A stretch of 64,000 bases of DNA from Arthrobacter sp. Hiyo4 (GCA_002370555.1 AP014718.1:3472001-3536000); one strand, 5' to 3'. Positions 18,576 through 29,075 are shown, numbered from the stretch's first letter. Notes: generated by a model not told the origin, from the letters alone. Translations and numbers: made by a program.

Positions 18576-19201
18576 CTAGCGGTTCGAAACGGCGGGAACG
18601 TCTACAACGTCACCCGGCAGGGCCGGAACAGCAGGAACGCCGTCGACACCCGGAACTGCCGGTACGGCGGGAACGGCCGGCACTGCGGGCAGCTCGGGGC
18701 GCTCAGCCTTGACGGCGGCGGAACCCTCGCCGGAAGCGTCGGCGTCAGCGGAACCGGCACCCTTCGCAACGACATCGGCGCAGAAGGCGTCAACGTTGCC
18801 TTCGCCCTCGGCGGCGATGACCAGCGAGGAGAAGCCTTCGGAGGATGCGTTCAGTCCACCGTGGGTGAAAGCGGTGCAGAGGCCAAAGGCTGCGGCACCA
18901 GCGGCGTCCACTGCGGTGCCGGCGGCGGCGGAGGCGTTGGCCTCGGCTGCGACCTCATCGCCGGAGACGGCTGCTTCGCCGGTCACTGCTGCATCGCCGG
19001 AGGCGTTTGCGGAGGCGGACTCGGTGGCGTCAGCGGCCAGCTTGGGGCCGGGGCGCCGAGCAGTTCGTGGGCGGTCTGCTGTGCGTCGGCCGGCAGGGCG
19101 CCGGAAACAGCTGCGACGCCGGTTCCACCGACGGCCAGGGTGCCCGCTGCGAGTACTCCGGCGGCGATTTTGCTGGTGGCGAGAACAGTGAACAACGACA
19201 T
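18576..19201 (-). CDS. exported Ala/Val/Pro-rich protein (one frameshift)
   Basis: About 208 residues of very simple composition. The N-terminal segment SKIAAGVLAAGTLAVGGTGVAAV looks like a signal peptide or membrane anchor. The middle is Ala/Glu/Asp-rich, and near the end the phrase PAVPAVPAVPAVPGVDG forms short repeats. Two Cys (GLCTAF, DAFCADV) might pair. One base is lost near 19050. GGAGTG precedes ATG 19201. It is followed by the module 2 sigma/anti-sigma pair, so it may be a target or sensor of that system. No known family recognised. Confidence 0.55.
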
Positions 19202-19267
19202 ATGACACTCCAAAACCTAGAGAACAATTCAGATCCGGCTCCGTGAGGAACCCTTCACCCCCTACAT

Positions 19268-19489
19268 CGCTGGCCGGACCGGGAAAGTTACGGCACCTCC
19301 CAGATTCTTTTCCAGCGCCGGCTTTCAGGGCACATCGGCGCCTGCTGGACCGAGCGGGCACGCACAGCCAGGCTCAAGAACGACGCCGGCCTCCGCCACT
19401 GGATGCGCGACGAGCACGACGTCACGGGCTATGCGCAATACGCCGTCTCCTGGCGGCTGCTCGACTACCCGAACACGCGTAGCTGACGG
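19268..19489 (+). pseudogene. possible gene remnant without start codon
   Basis: One frame from about 19268 to the TGA at 19487 reads about 73 residues of normal-looking globular sequence, including ESYGTSQILFQRRLSGH and HWMRDEHDVTGYAQYAV, while the other frames do not. There is no ATG or GTG start or ribosome site upstream, so it may be the C-terminal end of a lost gene or a frameshifted small protein. I do not recognise the family. The rest of 19202-19554 holds no gene I can support. Confidence 0.3.
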
Positions 19490-19554
19490 CGCACCCGGAG
19501 ATTGTTACGGCGGCGCTCCCCTCGTGACGAGTGGCGGCTATACCTCCCCGGCGC

Positions 19555-20733
19555 TTAGGTCACAGAGTCCACAATTTCCATTACACGCCTGCACAAAAAC
19601 ACGCGCCCATACTGCCGCCCCGTAACCTCGGCGAGGTATCCCATATCCACAAGGCGCTGGATGGCGTTGTTAGCTGGTGGGAAAGTCACCTGATGCATGC
19701 TGGCAGCCTGGGACGCGGTAATAACGGGGTATGCAATCAGGTCATCCACGATATCCAGTACCACCCCCTTGGCGTTGGCCGTCTTCAACTCCTCAAGAAG
19801 TTGCGTGCGGAAGTCAAGGAGCGCATTGATGCGATCGATCTCCGCGTTGGCCTGCGCTTCCACGGCATCGCAGAAGAATTGCACCCAGTCGTCAAATTGT
19901 CCGGACTGGCTGCACGCCAAGAGCAAGTCCTTGTAGCGATCCTTGCGGGGTTCGAAGTAGGTGGAGATATTCAGAATCGGATACCGGAGCGCCTTCCCGT
20001 CAACGAGCTGCAGGGTGACCACCAAACGCCCCATTCGGCCGTTTCCGTCGGTAAAGGGGTGCAAGGTTTCGAACTGGTAGTGACCTAGCGCGGCCTTCAC
20101 GAGGAGGGGCACGTCATCCTTTGCATTGATCCATGCCTCCCATGCGTTCATACCCTCTATGAGTAGCGGCCCCTCCGGCACAGGCACGAACCTGGAATGC
20201 TCCATGCCAGCCTTAGCTCCAGCCAAGTAGACGGGGGAGCGTCTAATGATGCCCGCATCCCAAGAGCCGCCACGAGTCCCTTTCACCAATACGCCTTGGA
20301 GGTCAGCAATAGCGGTCGTCGTTATCGGGCGCTTTTGAATTAGCTCAAGCCCCTGCGTGGCCGCGTCCACATAGTTCAGGACTTCGGAAACCTGCGAACT
20401 CCTCCGGGTCTTGTCCAGAAATTCAGCTTCCAAGACATCAAAGAGAGTCGCGTGAGTCCCCTCTAGGGCGCTCGTGCTCTGAGCCTCCTTGTGGAGTGCC
20501 GGCCGCACAAGGAGCTGAGGATTGGGCAGTTTTTCTGCCGCCGAGTCCAGTCGACCAAGGGCCAGAGACGCCTCTGCAACTCGCTTGTATGTGGCCATTC
20601 TTAGCCGTGGCTCACTCGGGAGGGGATCGGGTACGAACGCGAAGTGTTCGTAGTTCCGACCAAGGGAGTCGTCGTACCCCTTGATTGGCACCAAGTGCCC
20701 AGCGGCATCTGTTCCGAAGTCTGCGGGATCCAT
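19555..20733 (-). CDS. Fic-domain protein (AMP-transferase type)
   Basis: About 392 residues, intact. The Fic active-site motif HPFTDGNGRMGR lies near residue 224. A Fic N-terminal domain precedes it, with the inhibitory-helix-like LEGTHATLFDVLEAE (an S/T-x-x-x-E/G region near residue 95), and a winged-helix-like C-terminus ends the protein. Fic proteins transfer AMP from ATP to target side chains; a class with this N-terminal helix is self-inhibited. Targets are unknown. ATG 20733 is chosen because AGGAG lies 6 nt before it. An inverted repeat upstream (20764-20787) may be its operator, possibly bound by its own C-terminal HTH. Neighbouring base composition is more AT-rich than average, hinting at transfer. 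Confidence 0.87.
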   Translation of the reverse strand: MDPADFGTDAAGHLVPIKGYDDSLGRNYEHFAFVPDPLPSEPRLRMATYKRVAEASLALGRLDSAAEKLPNPQLLVRPALHKEAQSTSALEGTHATLFDVLEAEFLDKTRRSSQVSEVLNYVDAATQGLELIQKRPITTTAIADLQGVLVKGTRGGSWDAGIIRRSPVYLAGAKAGMEHSRFVPVPEGPLLIEGMNAWEAWINAKDDVPLLVKAALGHYQFETLHPFTDGNGRMGRLVVTLQLVDGKALRYPILNISTYFEPRKDRYKDLLLACSQSGQFDDWVQFFCDAVEAQANAEIDRINALLDFRTQLLEELKTANAKGVVLDIVDDLIAYPVITASQAASMHQVTFPPANNAIQRLVDMGYLAEVTGRQYGRVFLCRRVMEIVDSVT

Positions 20734-20763
20734 GGGCGCTCCTATGAATTTCAATGGTGTAAC

Positions 20764-20787
20764 TATAGGTTACTGCCTCAACCTATA
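20764..20787. promoter_or_regulatory. operator-like inverted repeat upstream of fic
   Basis: TATAGGTT and AACCTATA form perfect 8-bp arms separated by 8 nt, 31 nt before the Fic start codon, in an unusually AT-rich patch. Position and symmetry fit an operator overlapping the promoter. Confidence 0.5.
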
Positions 20788-20937
20788 AATTCCGGGGAGG
20801 GATTTATAGCCCCGCGCGGGTGGCTGTGGATAACTCGCCATCGGCCACTGCGAAATCGCGGGACAGTGCGGGGCCGCCGGAATTTCCGGCGACCCGCATT
20901 CTCCCGACGAACCCGGCCCGCAGCCGTGGTGAGGGTC

Positions 20938-21788
20938 CTACGCGTCGATCATCTCGTCGTCGTCCGCTTCCTCGAATTCAACGGCGGCGACGATTTCCTG
21001 GGTCTCCGGGTTGATCATGAACGCCTCTTCGTCGTCCTCCACCATGATGAAGTCGCCGTGGTCCGTGGTGAAGTGCCAGGCCAGCGTCTTCTCGCCGTCA
21101 TGCATGTAGTTGGGGTCGCCCATGGTGATCTTCTGGAGCGTGTAGCCGGCGATGCCGCACAGTTCACGGATGATGACCTCGAAGTCCGGGCGTCCTCCAG
21201 TGCTTCCTCGTCGGCCGCGGCCTGGCGCTCCTCGAGGTTCGGGATAAGCGCCACCTGACGCTCGATGTAGGCTTCGAGCTCGTCTTCGTCGAGCACCAGC
21301 AGCCCCTCTTGGCGCAGGAGCCAGGCGGCGTTGAGGGCGGTGATGTTTTCGGTTTCGAACAGTTCCTCGAACTCGCCGTCGAGCTCTTCGATGGTGCGCA
21401 CGGCGTCGTTGGACTCTTCCTCGGTGTCCAGGTCGCCGTCGAGGTAGCGCTCTTCATCCTCTTCGGACAGGGCATCAAACACGGCAACGGTCCGGTTGAA
21501 GAGTTCCAGGTGGGCGGTGGCGCCCATTCCGGCGAGGCCCTCGCGGATGAGCGGGTCCACTTCGTCGCGGTCCGCGGTGAACACGTACTGGGCGAAGCCG
21601 CCCTCCAAGGACTGCGTGACGTAGAAGTCAACGTAGTAGCTGCCGAGTGCGGCGGGCGCGATCTCGCCGGCGTCGAGCAGTTTCCCGTACATGGCGTTCA
21701 CCACGTGAACGTTGGCATCTACGACCTCCTCGCTGCCTGCTTCGATGCTGGCCTGGGTCAGGACGACAGGGTTCTGGCTCTTGGTCAT
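20938..21788 (-). CDS. acidic DMP19-family (DUF4375-like) protein (one frameshift)
   Basis: About 283 residues and strongly acidic (runs such as EEDEERYLDGDLDTEEE). The phrase YVDFYVTQSLEGGFAQYV matches the core of the DMP19/DUF4375 family, whose Neisseria member is a DNA mimic that binds a repressor. One base is missing near 21195, and the C-terminal part (MGDPNYMHDGEKTLAWHF) is in the next frame. GAGGAA precedes ATG 21788. It is divergent from the large SNF2 helicase gene. DNA-mimicry here is an inference from family and charge. Confidence 0.6.
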
Positions 21789-21916
21789 GGGATTCCTCAC
21801 TGCTGAATGCTTCTGTGCTGCTCAGGACACTTTCACGCTACGTCGGAGGGGCGGCGCCGTGTTGAGGCGGAAGTGAACGTCAGGCGAAGTTTCAGGCTCC
21901 CGCCGGGCGAACTAAG

Positions 21917-24900
21917 ATGAAGCAAATAACCTCCGATCGGACACGGCACCCCCGTGGCCAGCTGAAAGTAGCGCGCACCATGCCATCCCAACCGGACGAG
22001 AGTGCGGCACTGGCAATACAGACCCCCGCCATTAACGACCGTTCCCTCGCGGCCGGGCTGGCGTATGCCATGGGAAGCCGGGTTTCCGGAATGTCGTTCG
22101 ACGCCGCCACCGGGCTGATGCTGGGCAAGGTCCGGGGAGGTGCCGACGTCCCGTACTCCACCACGGCCAAGCTGGTGAGGAAATCGGGCGGCTGGAGCTG
22201 CACCGTGGGTGTCTGCAGCTGCCCCGTCCGTAAAGACTGCAAGCACGTGGCCGCCCTGCTGTTCGCCGCCGAGGACAACCCGGCCATCCGCGTCCAGCTT
22301 CTGGCCCCGGCTGAAGTGTCCCGGCTTTCCCGCCAGCCCGTCAGCCTCGAGATGGCCGACTGGGAGCAGGCCCTGAGCCCGCTCATTTCGCAGCCGGGCA
22401 TCACGCAGTCCATCAGCGGCATCCCGCTGGCCCTCCAGTTCGAGATCGAGGAACCGGCGCCGCACTTCTCCTACACAGGCCGCCGCGACCCGCTCCGCAG
22501 CGTCCGCCAGCTCAAGGCCCGGCCCGTGATCATGGGCGCCAAGGGCAAGTGGATCCGCGGCGACGTCTCCTGGAACACCCTGAGCTACCTGAACTTCCGC
22601 CGCGAATGCAACGAGGCGCACATTGAGTGGATGCAGGCGTTCCTGGCCGCCCACACCGCCGCCGCCAACCGGGTCCACAACTCCTCCGCGCTGTGGCTGG
22701 GGCTGAACACGTTCGCCGGGAAGAACATGTGGAGCCTGCTCACCGACGCCAAAAAGATCGGCCTCGCTCTGGTCCACAGCCGCGGCACCGAGCCGGTGCG
22801 GCTCGCCGAGTCCCCCGCCGCCGTCGGGCTTAATTTGAGCCGATACGGCTCGCCCGTCAGCGGGGACGCCGCGGCTCCGGGCGCAACGCACGACGACGGC
22901 GGGCTGGAGCTCGCGCCCACCATCACCGTGGAGGGGGAGGACGTTGATCCGGCGTCGGTGGGGACCATCGGCCGCCCCGCGCACGGCATATTCCTGACCA
23001 CCGGCGGGGAGGCGTTGCCCGGCGTTTCCGCGGACAATGTGATCACGCTGGCCCCGCTGGAAAACGGGCTGAGCGAGGAGCTGCTGACCTTCGTGACGGC
23101 CGGCAGCACCCTGCATATTCCGGCGAAGGACGAGACGCGTTTCCTCACCGGCTTCTATCCGAAGCTGAAGCAGGCTGCCCGCGTCACGGCGACGGATGAG
23201 TCGGTGGCGCTGCCCGCCCTGGCCCTCCCGACGCTCTCCCTGCTGGCCAACTACGGCGCGGACCACCGCGTCCGGCTGCACTGGGAATGGCACTACAAGT
23301 CGGGAAACCTGGTCACGGCCCAACCGCTGTGGCGGCACCCCGGCGACCACGGCTACCGTGACGACACCGCCGAGGCCCGCATCCTGGAGGGCATCGGCCA
23401 GCCGTGGAACGTTGTTCCGGCCCTGGGCGAATCGGCCACCGGCGGCTGGGGCACGCCCCGCCTGTCCGCGTCCGCCGAACTCAGCGGCCTGGACACCCTG
23501 GCCTTCACAGAAGACGTGCTGCCCGAACTCCGGAACGCGCCGGACGTATCAGTGGACACTGCCGGGGACATCGCCGACTACCGCGAAGCCGAGGAAGCGC
23601 CGGTCGTTTCCATCTCCACCAAGGCCACCGAACAGCGCGACTGGTTCGACCTTGGCATCCAGATCTCTTTGGAGGGGCAGCCGGTTTCTTTTGCCGCCGT
23701 ATTCTCCGCGCTTGCCGCCGGCCAGACCAAGATGCTGCTGCCCAGCGGCGCCTACTTCTCGCTGGACCTCCCCGAACTGCACCAGCTGCGCGCCCTCATT
23801 GAGGAGGCCCGCTCGCTGCAGGACAACAAGGATGCCCCGCTGCAGATCAGCCGTTTCCAGGCCGGGCTGTGGGACGAGCTCGCGCAGCTTGGCATCGTGG
23901 ATGAGCAGGCCGCCGCCTGGCGCGAGGCCGTGGGCGGGCTGCTCGAAGGCGGGATCAACGGGCTGCCGCTGCCTCCCTCGCTCAATGCCGAGCTGCGGCC
24001 ATACCAGCTCGAGGGCTACAACTGGCTCAGCTTCCTGTACCGGCACAGCCTCGGCGGCATCCTCGCCGACGACATGGGCCTCGGCAAGACCGTCCAGGCA
24101 CTCGCCCTGATGTGCGCCGCGAAGGAGCAGGCTGAGGGTGCTGATTCTGCCGGGGCGCCAGTTCCGGCGCCCGACGGCGTGACTCCCTTTTTGGTGGTTG
24201 CCCCCACCAGCGTTGTGGGCAACTGGGCGGCGGAAGCCGCACGCTTCGCTCCCGGCCTCGCGGTCCGCATCGTGAGCGAAACCTTTGCCAAAAACAGCCA
24301 GGACGCGGCTGTTGAACTCGCCGGCGCGGACATCGTGATCACGTCCTACGCGCTGTTCCGGATCGACTACGATTCCTATGCTTCCAAGACCTGGGCCGGG
24401 CTGGTGCTCGACGAAGCCCAGTTTGTGAAGAACCACCAGTCCAAGGCCTACCAGTGCGCCCGGAAGCTGCCCGCGGCGTTCAAGCTGGCCATCACCGGCA
24501 CCCCGCTGGAGAACAACCTCATGGAGTTCTGGGCGCTGACGTCCATCGTGGCGCCGGGCCTGTTCTCCAGCCCCAAGCGGTTCGCCGAGTACTACCAGAA
24601 GCCGGTGGAAAAGAACGGCGACAAGGGGCAGCTGGACAAGCTCCGCCGTCGGGTCCGTCCGCTCATGATGCGCCGCACCAAGGACCAGGTCATCCAGGAC
24701 CTGCCGCCGAAGCAGGAGCAGATCCTTGAGGTGGTCCTGAATCCCCGCCACCAGAAGGTCTACCAGACACACCTGCAGCGTGAACGGCAGAAGATCCTGG
24801 GGCTGATCGAGGACGTGAACAAGAACCGGTTCACCATCTTCCAGTCCCTGACCCTGCTGCGTCAGCTCAGCCTGGACGCGTCGCTGGTGGATCCGTCGCT

Positions 24901-25420
24901 GTCCGGCGTCCGGTCTTCGAAGCTGGACGTGCTGTTCGAGCAACTGGAGGACCTGGTGGCCGAGGGCCACCGGGCGCTGATATTCAGCCAGTTCACCGGT
25001 TTCCTGGGCAAGGTGCGCGAGCGGCTTGTGGAGGAGAAGATCGAGTTCTGCTATCTCGACGGCGGCACCCGGAACCGCACCGACGTCGTCAACGAATTCA
25101 AGAACGGCAGCGCACCGGTGTTCCTGATTTCGCTGAAGGCCGGCGGCTTTGGCCTGAACCTGACCGAGGCCGACTACGTTTTCCTGCTGGACCCCTGGTG
25201 GAACCCCGCGTCCGAGGCGCAGGCCGTGGACCGGACGCACCGGATCGGGCAGGCGCGAAACGTGATGGTCTACCGGCTGGTGGCCAAGGACACGATCGAG
25301 GAAAAGGTCATGGCCCTGAAGGCCCGGAAGTCGCAGCTGTTCGCGGATGTGATGGAGGGCGATGCCCTGTCCAGCGGGTCGATCACGGCCGAGGACCTCG
25401 CTGGGCTGTTCAAGGACTGA
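21917..25420 (+). CDS. SWIM zinc-finger SNF2-family helicase
   Basis: 1167 residues, intact. The N-terminal SWIM motif is C100-x-C102-x5-C108-x-H110 (CSCPVRKDCKH). A long middle region of unknown fold follows, then the SNF2 ATPase: Walker A DDMGLGKT near residue 720, motif II DEAQ near 832, ITGTPLENN (motif III), and the C-terminal helicase motifs ISLKAGGFGLNLTEADYVF and DRTHRIGQ. Bacterial SWIM-SNF2 proteins are double-strand DNA translocases of poorly known role, perhaps in transcription or repair. The start is uncertain: ATG 21917 lacks a ribosome site and ATG 21980 is an alternative. Confidence 0.9.
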   Translation: MKQITSDRTRHPRGQLKVARTMPSQPDESAALAIQTPAINDRSLAAGLAYAMGSRVSGMSFDAATGLMLGKVRGGADVPYSTTAKLVRKSGGWSCTVGVCSCPVRKDCKHVAALLFAAEDNPAIRVQLLAPAEVSRLSRQPVSLEMADWEQALSPLISQPGITQSISGIPLALQFEIEEPAPHFSYTGRRDPLRSVRQLKARPVIMGAKGKWIRGDVSWNTLSYLNFRRECNEAHIEWMQAFLAAHTAAANRVHNSSALWLGLNTFAGKNMWSLLTDAKKIGLALVHSRGTEPVRLAESPAAVGLNLSRYGSPVSGDAAAPGATHDDGGLELAPTITVEGEDVDPASVGTIGRPAHGIFLTTGGEALPGVSADNVITLAPLENGLSEELLTFVTAGSTLHIPAKDETRFLTGFYPKLKQAARVTATDESVALPALALPTLSLLANYGADHRVRLHWEWHYKSGNLVTAQPLWRHPGDHGYRDDTAEARILEGIGQPWNVVPALGESATGGWGTPRLSASAELSGLDTLAFTEDVLPELRNAPDVSVDTAGDIADYREAEEAPVVSISTKATEQRDWFDLGIQISLEGQPVSFAAVFSALAAGQTKMLLPSGAYFSLDLPELHQLRALIEEARSLQDNKDAPLQISRFQAGLWDELAQLGIVDEQAAAWREAVGGLLEGGINGLPLPPSLNAELRPYQLEGYNWLSFLYRHSLGGILADDMGLGKTVQALALMCAAKEQAEGADSAGAPVPAPDGVTPFLVVAPTSVVGNWAAEAARFAPGLAVRIVSETFAKNSQDAAVELAGADIVITSYALFRIDYDSYASKTWAGLVLDEAQFVKNHQSKAYQCARKLPAAFKLAITGTPLENNLMEFWALTSIVAPGLFSSPKRFAEYYQKPVEKNGDKGQLDKLRRRVRPLMMRRTKDQVIQDLPPKQEQILEVVLNPRHQKVYQTHLQRERQKILGLIEDVNKNRFTIFQSLTLLRQLSLDASLVDPSLSGVRSSKLDVLFEQLEDLVAEGHRALIFSQFTGFLGKVRERLVEEKIEFCYLDGGTRNRTDVVNEFKNGSAPVFLISLKAGGFGLNLTEADYVFLLDPWWNPASEAQAVDRTHRIGQARNVMVYRLVAKDTIEEKVMALKARKSQLFADVMEGDALSSGSITAEDLAGLFKD

Positions 25421-25445
25421 GCTCTCGTTCGCGTCCCGGGCCGGC

Positions 25446-26233
25446 CTAACTGCAGGCGGCCAGGATACCCGCCATCGCGTCCCGCTCGGCCTGGGTGACC
25501 CACAGGCTGTACTTGGCCTTCACGGCGGTCTGGCGGGCTGCGTATTCGCACCGGAACGCCTTGTTTGGCGGGAGCCAGGTGGCCGCATCCTTGTCGCCCT
25601 TGGCGCTGTTGGTGGGCCCGTCGGCAGCCATGAGGTTCAGGGGATCGTTGGCCAGCTGCCTGCGCTGTTCGGCGCCGAGCTGCTGGGCGCCCTTCTGCCA
25701 GGCGTCGCTGAGGGCGATGAGGTGGTCGATCTGGACAGCGGAGCTGGAGGTGTTGCCGCGGACAAAGTTGATGGTTGTGCCTGTGTATTTATCGGCCAGC
25801 GTACCGGTGGCAACGACGCAGTTCTGTGTGCCGGGCTTGAACGTCTCGCTGTCGAGGTCCCTGGCGAGGATGTCGTTTCGGGTATCGCAGCCGTTCCTGT
25901 CGACGTCCGCCCACGCAGGGCCGAATTCCTCGCGGGTGTAGCCGGTCTTGGGGGCACGCCCCTTCACCGGGATAGTCTCCAGCTGGGCGAGGCCGCTGCC
26001 ACGTCGGCTGGGCTCACAGATGATTCGCCGGAGTTGCCCGACGGCGGTGCTTCCCTGACAGCTTCGGCCACCTTGTTTGCCGCTTGCGTTGCGGCCTGGG
26101 CCGCTGCGTCACAACCGGTGAGGGCGCTGGTGAGGACGCCGGCGAGAAGCAGCGTGGTGAACAGCGTCAGTGCTTTGGTGGCGGCGGAGCGGTTGATGGT
26201 TACGTCCTTCAGGAGTGCGGCGGAGGTGAACAC
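25446..26233 (-). CDS. secreted HNH (DUF1524-type) nuclease-like lipoprotein (one frameshift)
   Basis: About 262 residues. A signal peptide with h-region LFTTLLLAGVLTSAL ends in the lipobox LTGC. The catalytic part shows CDTRNDILARDL, AVQIDHLIALSDAW (the D-H-x-x of the ββα-metal finger), NDPLNLMAADGPTNSAKGD and WLPPNKAFRCEYAARQ, as in the HNH/DUF1524 family of secreted nucleases. One base is lost near 25985. GTG 26233 or 26257 are possible starts; neither has a clear ribosome site. Converges with the SNF2 helicase gene. Confidence 0.78.
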
Positions 26234-26321
26234 GTTACTTGCACGGGACGTTCCCACCTGTCAAGCCGGGGTGTGGAGTCTGTCACCCTAAAATGTCGTA
26301 CCCCCTCGACATGATGGAGGA

Positions 26322-27930
26322 ATGGATAACACAGCGGCGGCAGAGGTTCTGGAGGCCATTGCGGCCTCTGCCTTGCAGATGGCCGGTGTGCTTCGTGGGA
26401 CGGCCGCCAGCCCGGCTGCATCTGGTCCGGCTGATTGCCCTTCAGCACCTGGTCAGTCCGAGATGTCCGGGGACCCGGCTCGCTGGCAGGCTGAGCTTTG
26501 CCTGACAGTCCTGTCGGGGACCGCGGGGATGGAAGCCATGTTCGCTGCCGTGAAGGTCCATGCCGCCAGCGGTTACGACCACGCCGCTCAGACCATCGCG
26601 GGGCCCATCACTTCCCCTCAGGAGCAGACCGCGCAGGATATGGGCATCGTGGCCGAGGTCGCCTGCGCCCTGACCGTCAGCGAGCGCATGGGTGACGCGC
26701 TGCTGGGCGAAGCACACCGCCTGACCACCACGCTGCCACTGACCCTCGCCGCCCTGGAAGCAGGGCCATTTCGTGGCAGCACGCCCGGATCATGATTGAC
26801 GAAACACTCAATCTGGATCCCGCCGGCGCGGCAGCGTTGGAAGCGCATTTCCTGGACCCGGACGCGCCCAACCCGGCGAGGGGTGGCCTTGCAGGGGAGA
26901 TGATCCCGTCCCGGTTCCGCGCCAAGGCCCGGACCTGGCGCGAACGCCACCACCCGGACAGCATCGAAAAACGCCACACCCGCAGCGCGGCGGACCGGCG
27001 GCTTGAGTACTCCCCGGACCGGGACGGCATGGCCTGGCTCTCGGCCTACCTTCCGGCCGATCAGGCCTCCGGGATCTGGGACCGCGCCACCGCCGCCGCC
27101 CGCGCGCTGCAGGGCCCCTCGGAGTCGAGGAACCTCACCCAGCTCCGCGCAGACAGCGCCGCGGCTTGGCTTCTGGGCGGGCAATCCGATCTGATCCCGT
27201 CACCCAGGGCCCAGGTCCTCGTGACCGTGCCGGTGTTTGCGCTGATGGGCCTGACTGATGAACCCGCGATGCTCGATGGGTACGGGCCCATCCCGCCGTC
27301 CATGGCCCGCGCCCTCGTCGCCGACGGCGCCGATTCGTTCCACCGCGTCCTGACCGATCCCCGCAACGGAGCATCGCTTGAAATCGGCCGTGACAGCTAC
27401 CGGATCCCCAAAGCCATGCGCCAATGGCTCCGCCTTCGGGACGGCAAATGCCCCTTCCCCGGCTGCAGCAACCAGTCGCTGGACAACGAAGCCGATCACC
27501 TCCTCGCCTGGCACCAGGGCGGAACCACAGGGATCAGCAATCTCGGTCAGCCGTGCCCCAAGCACCACCGGCTCAAACACACCACACCCTGGAAACCCAC
27601 GACGGCGAGTTCCTCCGAACCACCCGGCTGGATTTCACCCACAGGCCGCCACTACGCCAGCGAACACCCCGACTGGGAACCCCCAATCTGGCCAAACCAG
27701 ATAGTGGACCAACTCCCCATAAGGAACCTGGCCCTGCCCTGCCCGAAGGCCATCTACCGGCAGACCCAGAGCCGGAGCGGAAATGGCTGCGCCGCCTCCA
27801 GGAAGCAGAGCCGGCACCTTTCCCATCCGTCCCCGACTTCCTCTGGCTGACACAACAGCCTGGCACCGGTGCGGCACCTTCTGCTGGGCCCGGTGCGGCA
27901 CCTCCAGTCCCCTGCGCTAAGGCTGGCTGA
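26322..27930 (+). CDS. DUF222 / HNH endonuclease domain protein (two frameshifts)
   Basis: About 536 residues. The N-terminal DUF222 domain (VAEVACALTVSERMGDALL) is followed by a C-terminal HNH domain: LRDGKCPFPGCSNQSLDNEADH, HQGGTTGISNLGQPCPKHHRLKH. The tail is Pro-rich. Genes of this kind occur in many copies in Arthrobacter and mycobacteria and relate to 13E12-repeat proteins; function is unknown. Bases are lost near 26775 and near 27695. GGAGGA abuts the start ATG 26322. Confidence 0.82.
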
Positions 27931-27956
27931 GCGCAGTCGTGCAGCCGGGAAGCAGC

Positions 27957-27978
27957 TGCGGGAAAGCACTTTCCCGCA
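27957..27978. terminator. perfect hairpin after DUF222/HNH gene
   Basis: TGCGGGAAAG and CTTTCCCGCA form 10-bp arms around a 2-nt centre, 27 nt after the DUF222/HNH stop and 44 nt before the next start. It may end that transcript or serve as an operator for the GH43-like gene. Confidence 0.45.
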
Positions 27979-28021
27979 TATGCTGTAGGGAATTCTGACG
28001 TCGCATCCACATGGAGACTCC

Positions 28022-29075
28022 GTGCGCACCGAAGCCACGGCTTCAGATTCAATCCGTGAACCTGCAGCATCCAGCGCCCCGCCACTCAGCGCTGCTGCCT
28101 TTAGAATCCCCTACCGGGATCCCGCCTGGGACGGCCCCGCAGATCCCGTCCTGGTGCCCGACCATCTGACCGGCGAGTGGGTGCTTTTCTATACGCAGAG
28201 ACGGGCCACGGAACCCGGCCTGATCGGCGTCGAGTGGGTCCACAGCACGGCCATTGGAGTGGCCCGCTCCTCCGGCGGCGGACTCAGTTGGGCGTATCAA
28301 GGAACCCTGGACGGACTGGTTCCGCCAGGAACTGAACTGCCCGCCACACTCTGGGCGCCCGACGTCGTCCGGATCGGCGATCAATGGATCATGTACCTCA
28401 CAGTCCTCGGCGGAGTGCGGACCGACTGGACCGGCAACGCCTCGATCGTCCAAATGACCAGCCCGGACCTGGTCACGTGGGAGTTCCTCGGTTCCATCGA
28501 CCTGGAGTCTCCGCGGGTCATCGACGCGGCAGTGGCCCTTTGCGGAGACGGTCTGCATCGGCTCTGGTACAAGGATGAATCCCGGGGATCAAACACGTAC
28601 AGTGCGGCAAGCAGGACCCGGCAGATCCGTCGTCGTGGGTTCTTGAAGGCCTGACCATCGCCGGGCGCCCGCACGAAGGACCCAAAGTCTTCCAGATCTG
28701 CGGGCAGTTCTGGATGATCGTGGACGAATGGCGCGGCCAGGCGGGATCCGGTCCGAGGACGCCTCAGGCGGATGGACGCGGCAGGAGCATTCTGACGGGC
28801 TCATCCTGACGGCACCTGAAACGGCCGACGGCGGTCCAGTAGTGGGACGGCACGCGGACGTGGTGCCACTGCAGGCCGCGGCAGACGGTAAGGAACGGGC
28901 GCTCATCGTGTATTTCACCCACCCGCACTGGAACGGCGAGGATATCGACGGCATGACAGCGGACCCAAGAGCCACCTCAGCCACATTCGGGCGGCAGTCC
29001 TGGAAGTTCACAACGGCGACCTGGTCTGTATTGACGCCTGACGGCACGACAAAAGGCCGAACTGCGGAACTATAA
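28022..29075 (+). CDS. GH43-like five-bladed propeller glycosidase (two frameshifts)
   Basis: About 351 residues after restoring bases near 28617 and 28742. Propeller features: YRDPAWDGPADPVLV with the first acidic residue, WVLFYTQRR, TLWAPDVVRIGDQWIMYLT, and blades repeating SPDLVTWEFLGSI. This fits family 43/62-like arabinan- or xylan-active enzymes. No signal peptide is evident, so it would act inside the cell on imported oligosaccharides. The start is GTG 28022, with GGAG 7 nt upstream. No sugar transporter is adjacent; the specificity cannot be told. Confidence 0.7.

Noticed and set aside
19555..20733. Fic toxin of a FicTA pair
   Set aside because: No small antitoxin gene is adjacent, and the protein seems to carry its own inhibitory helix.
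21833..25240. Two long minus-strand frames (505 and 563 codons) across the SNF2 helicase gene
   Set aside because: Antisense shadows in high-GC sequence; no conserved motifs, while the plus-strand helicase is unmistakable.
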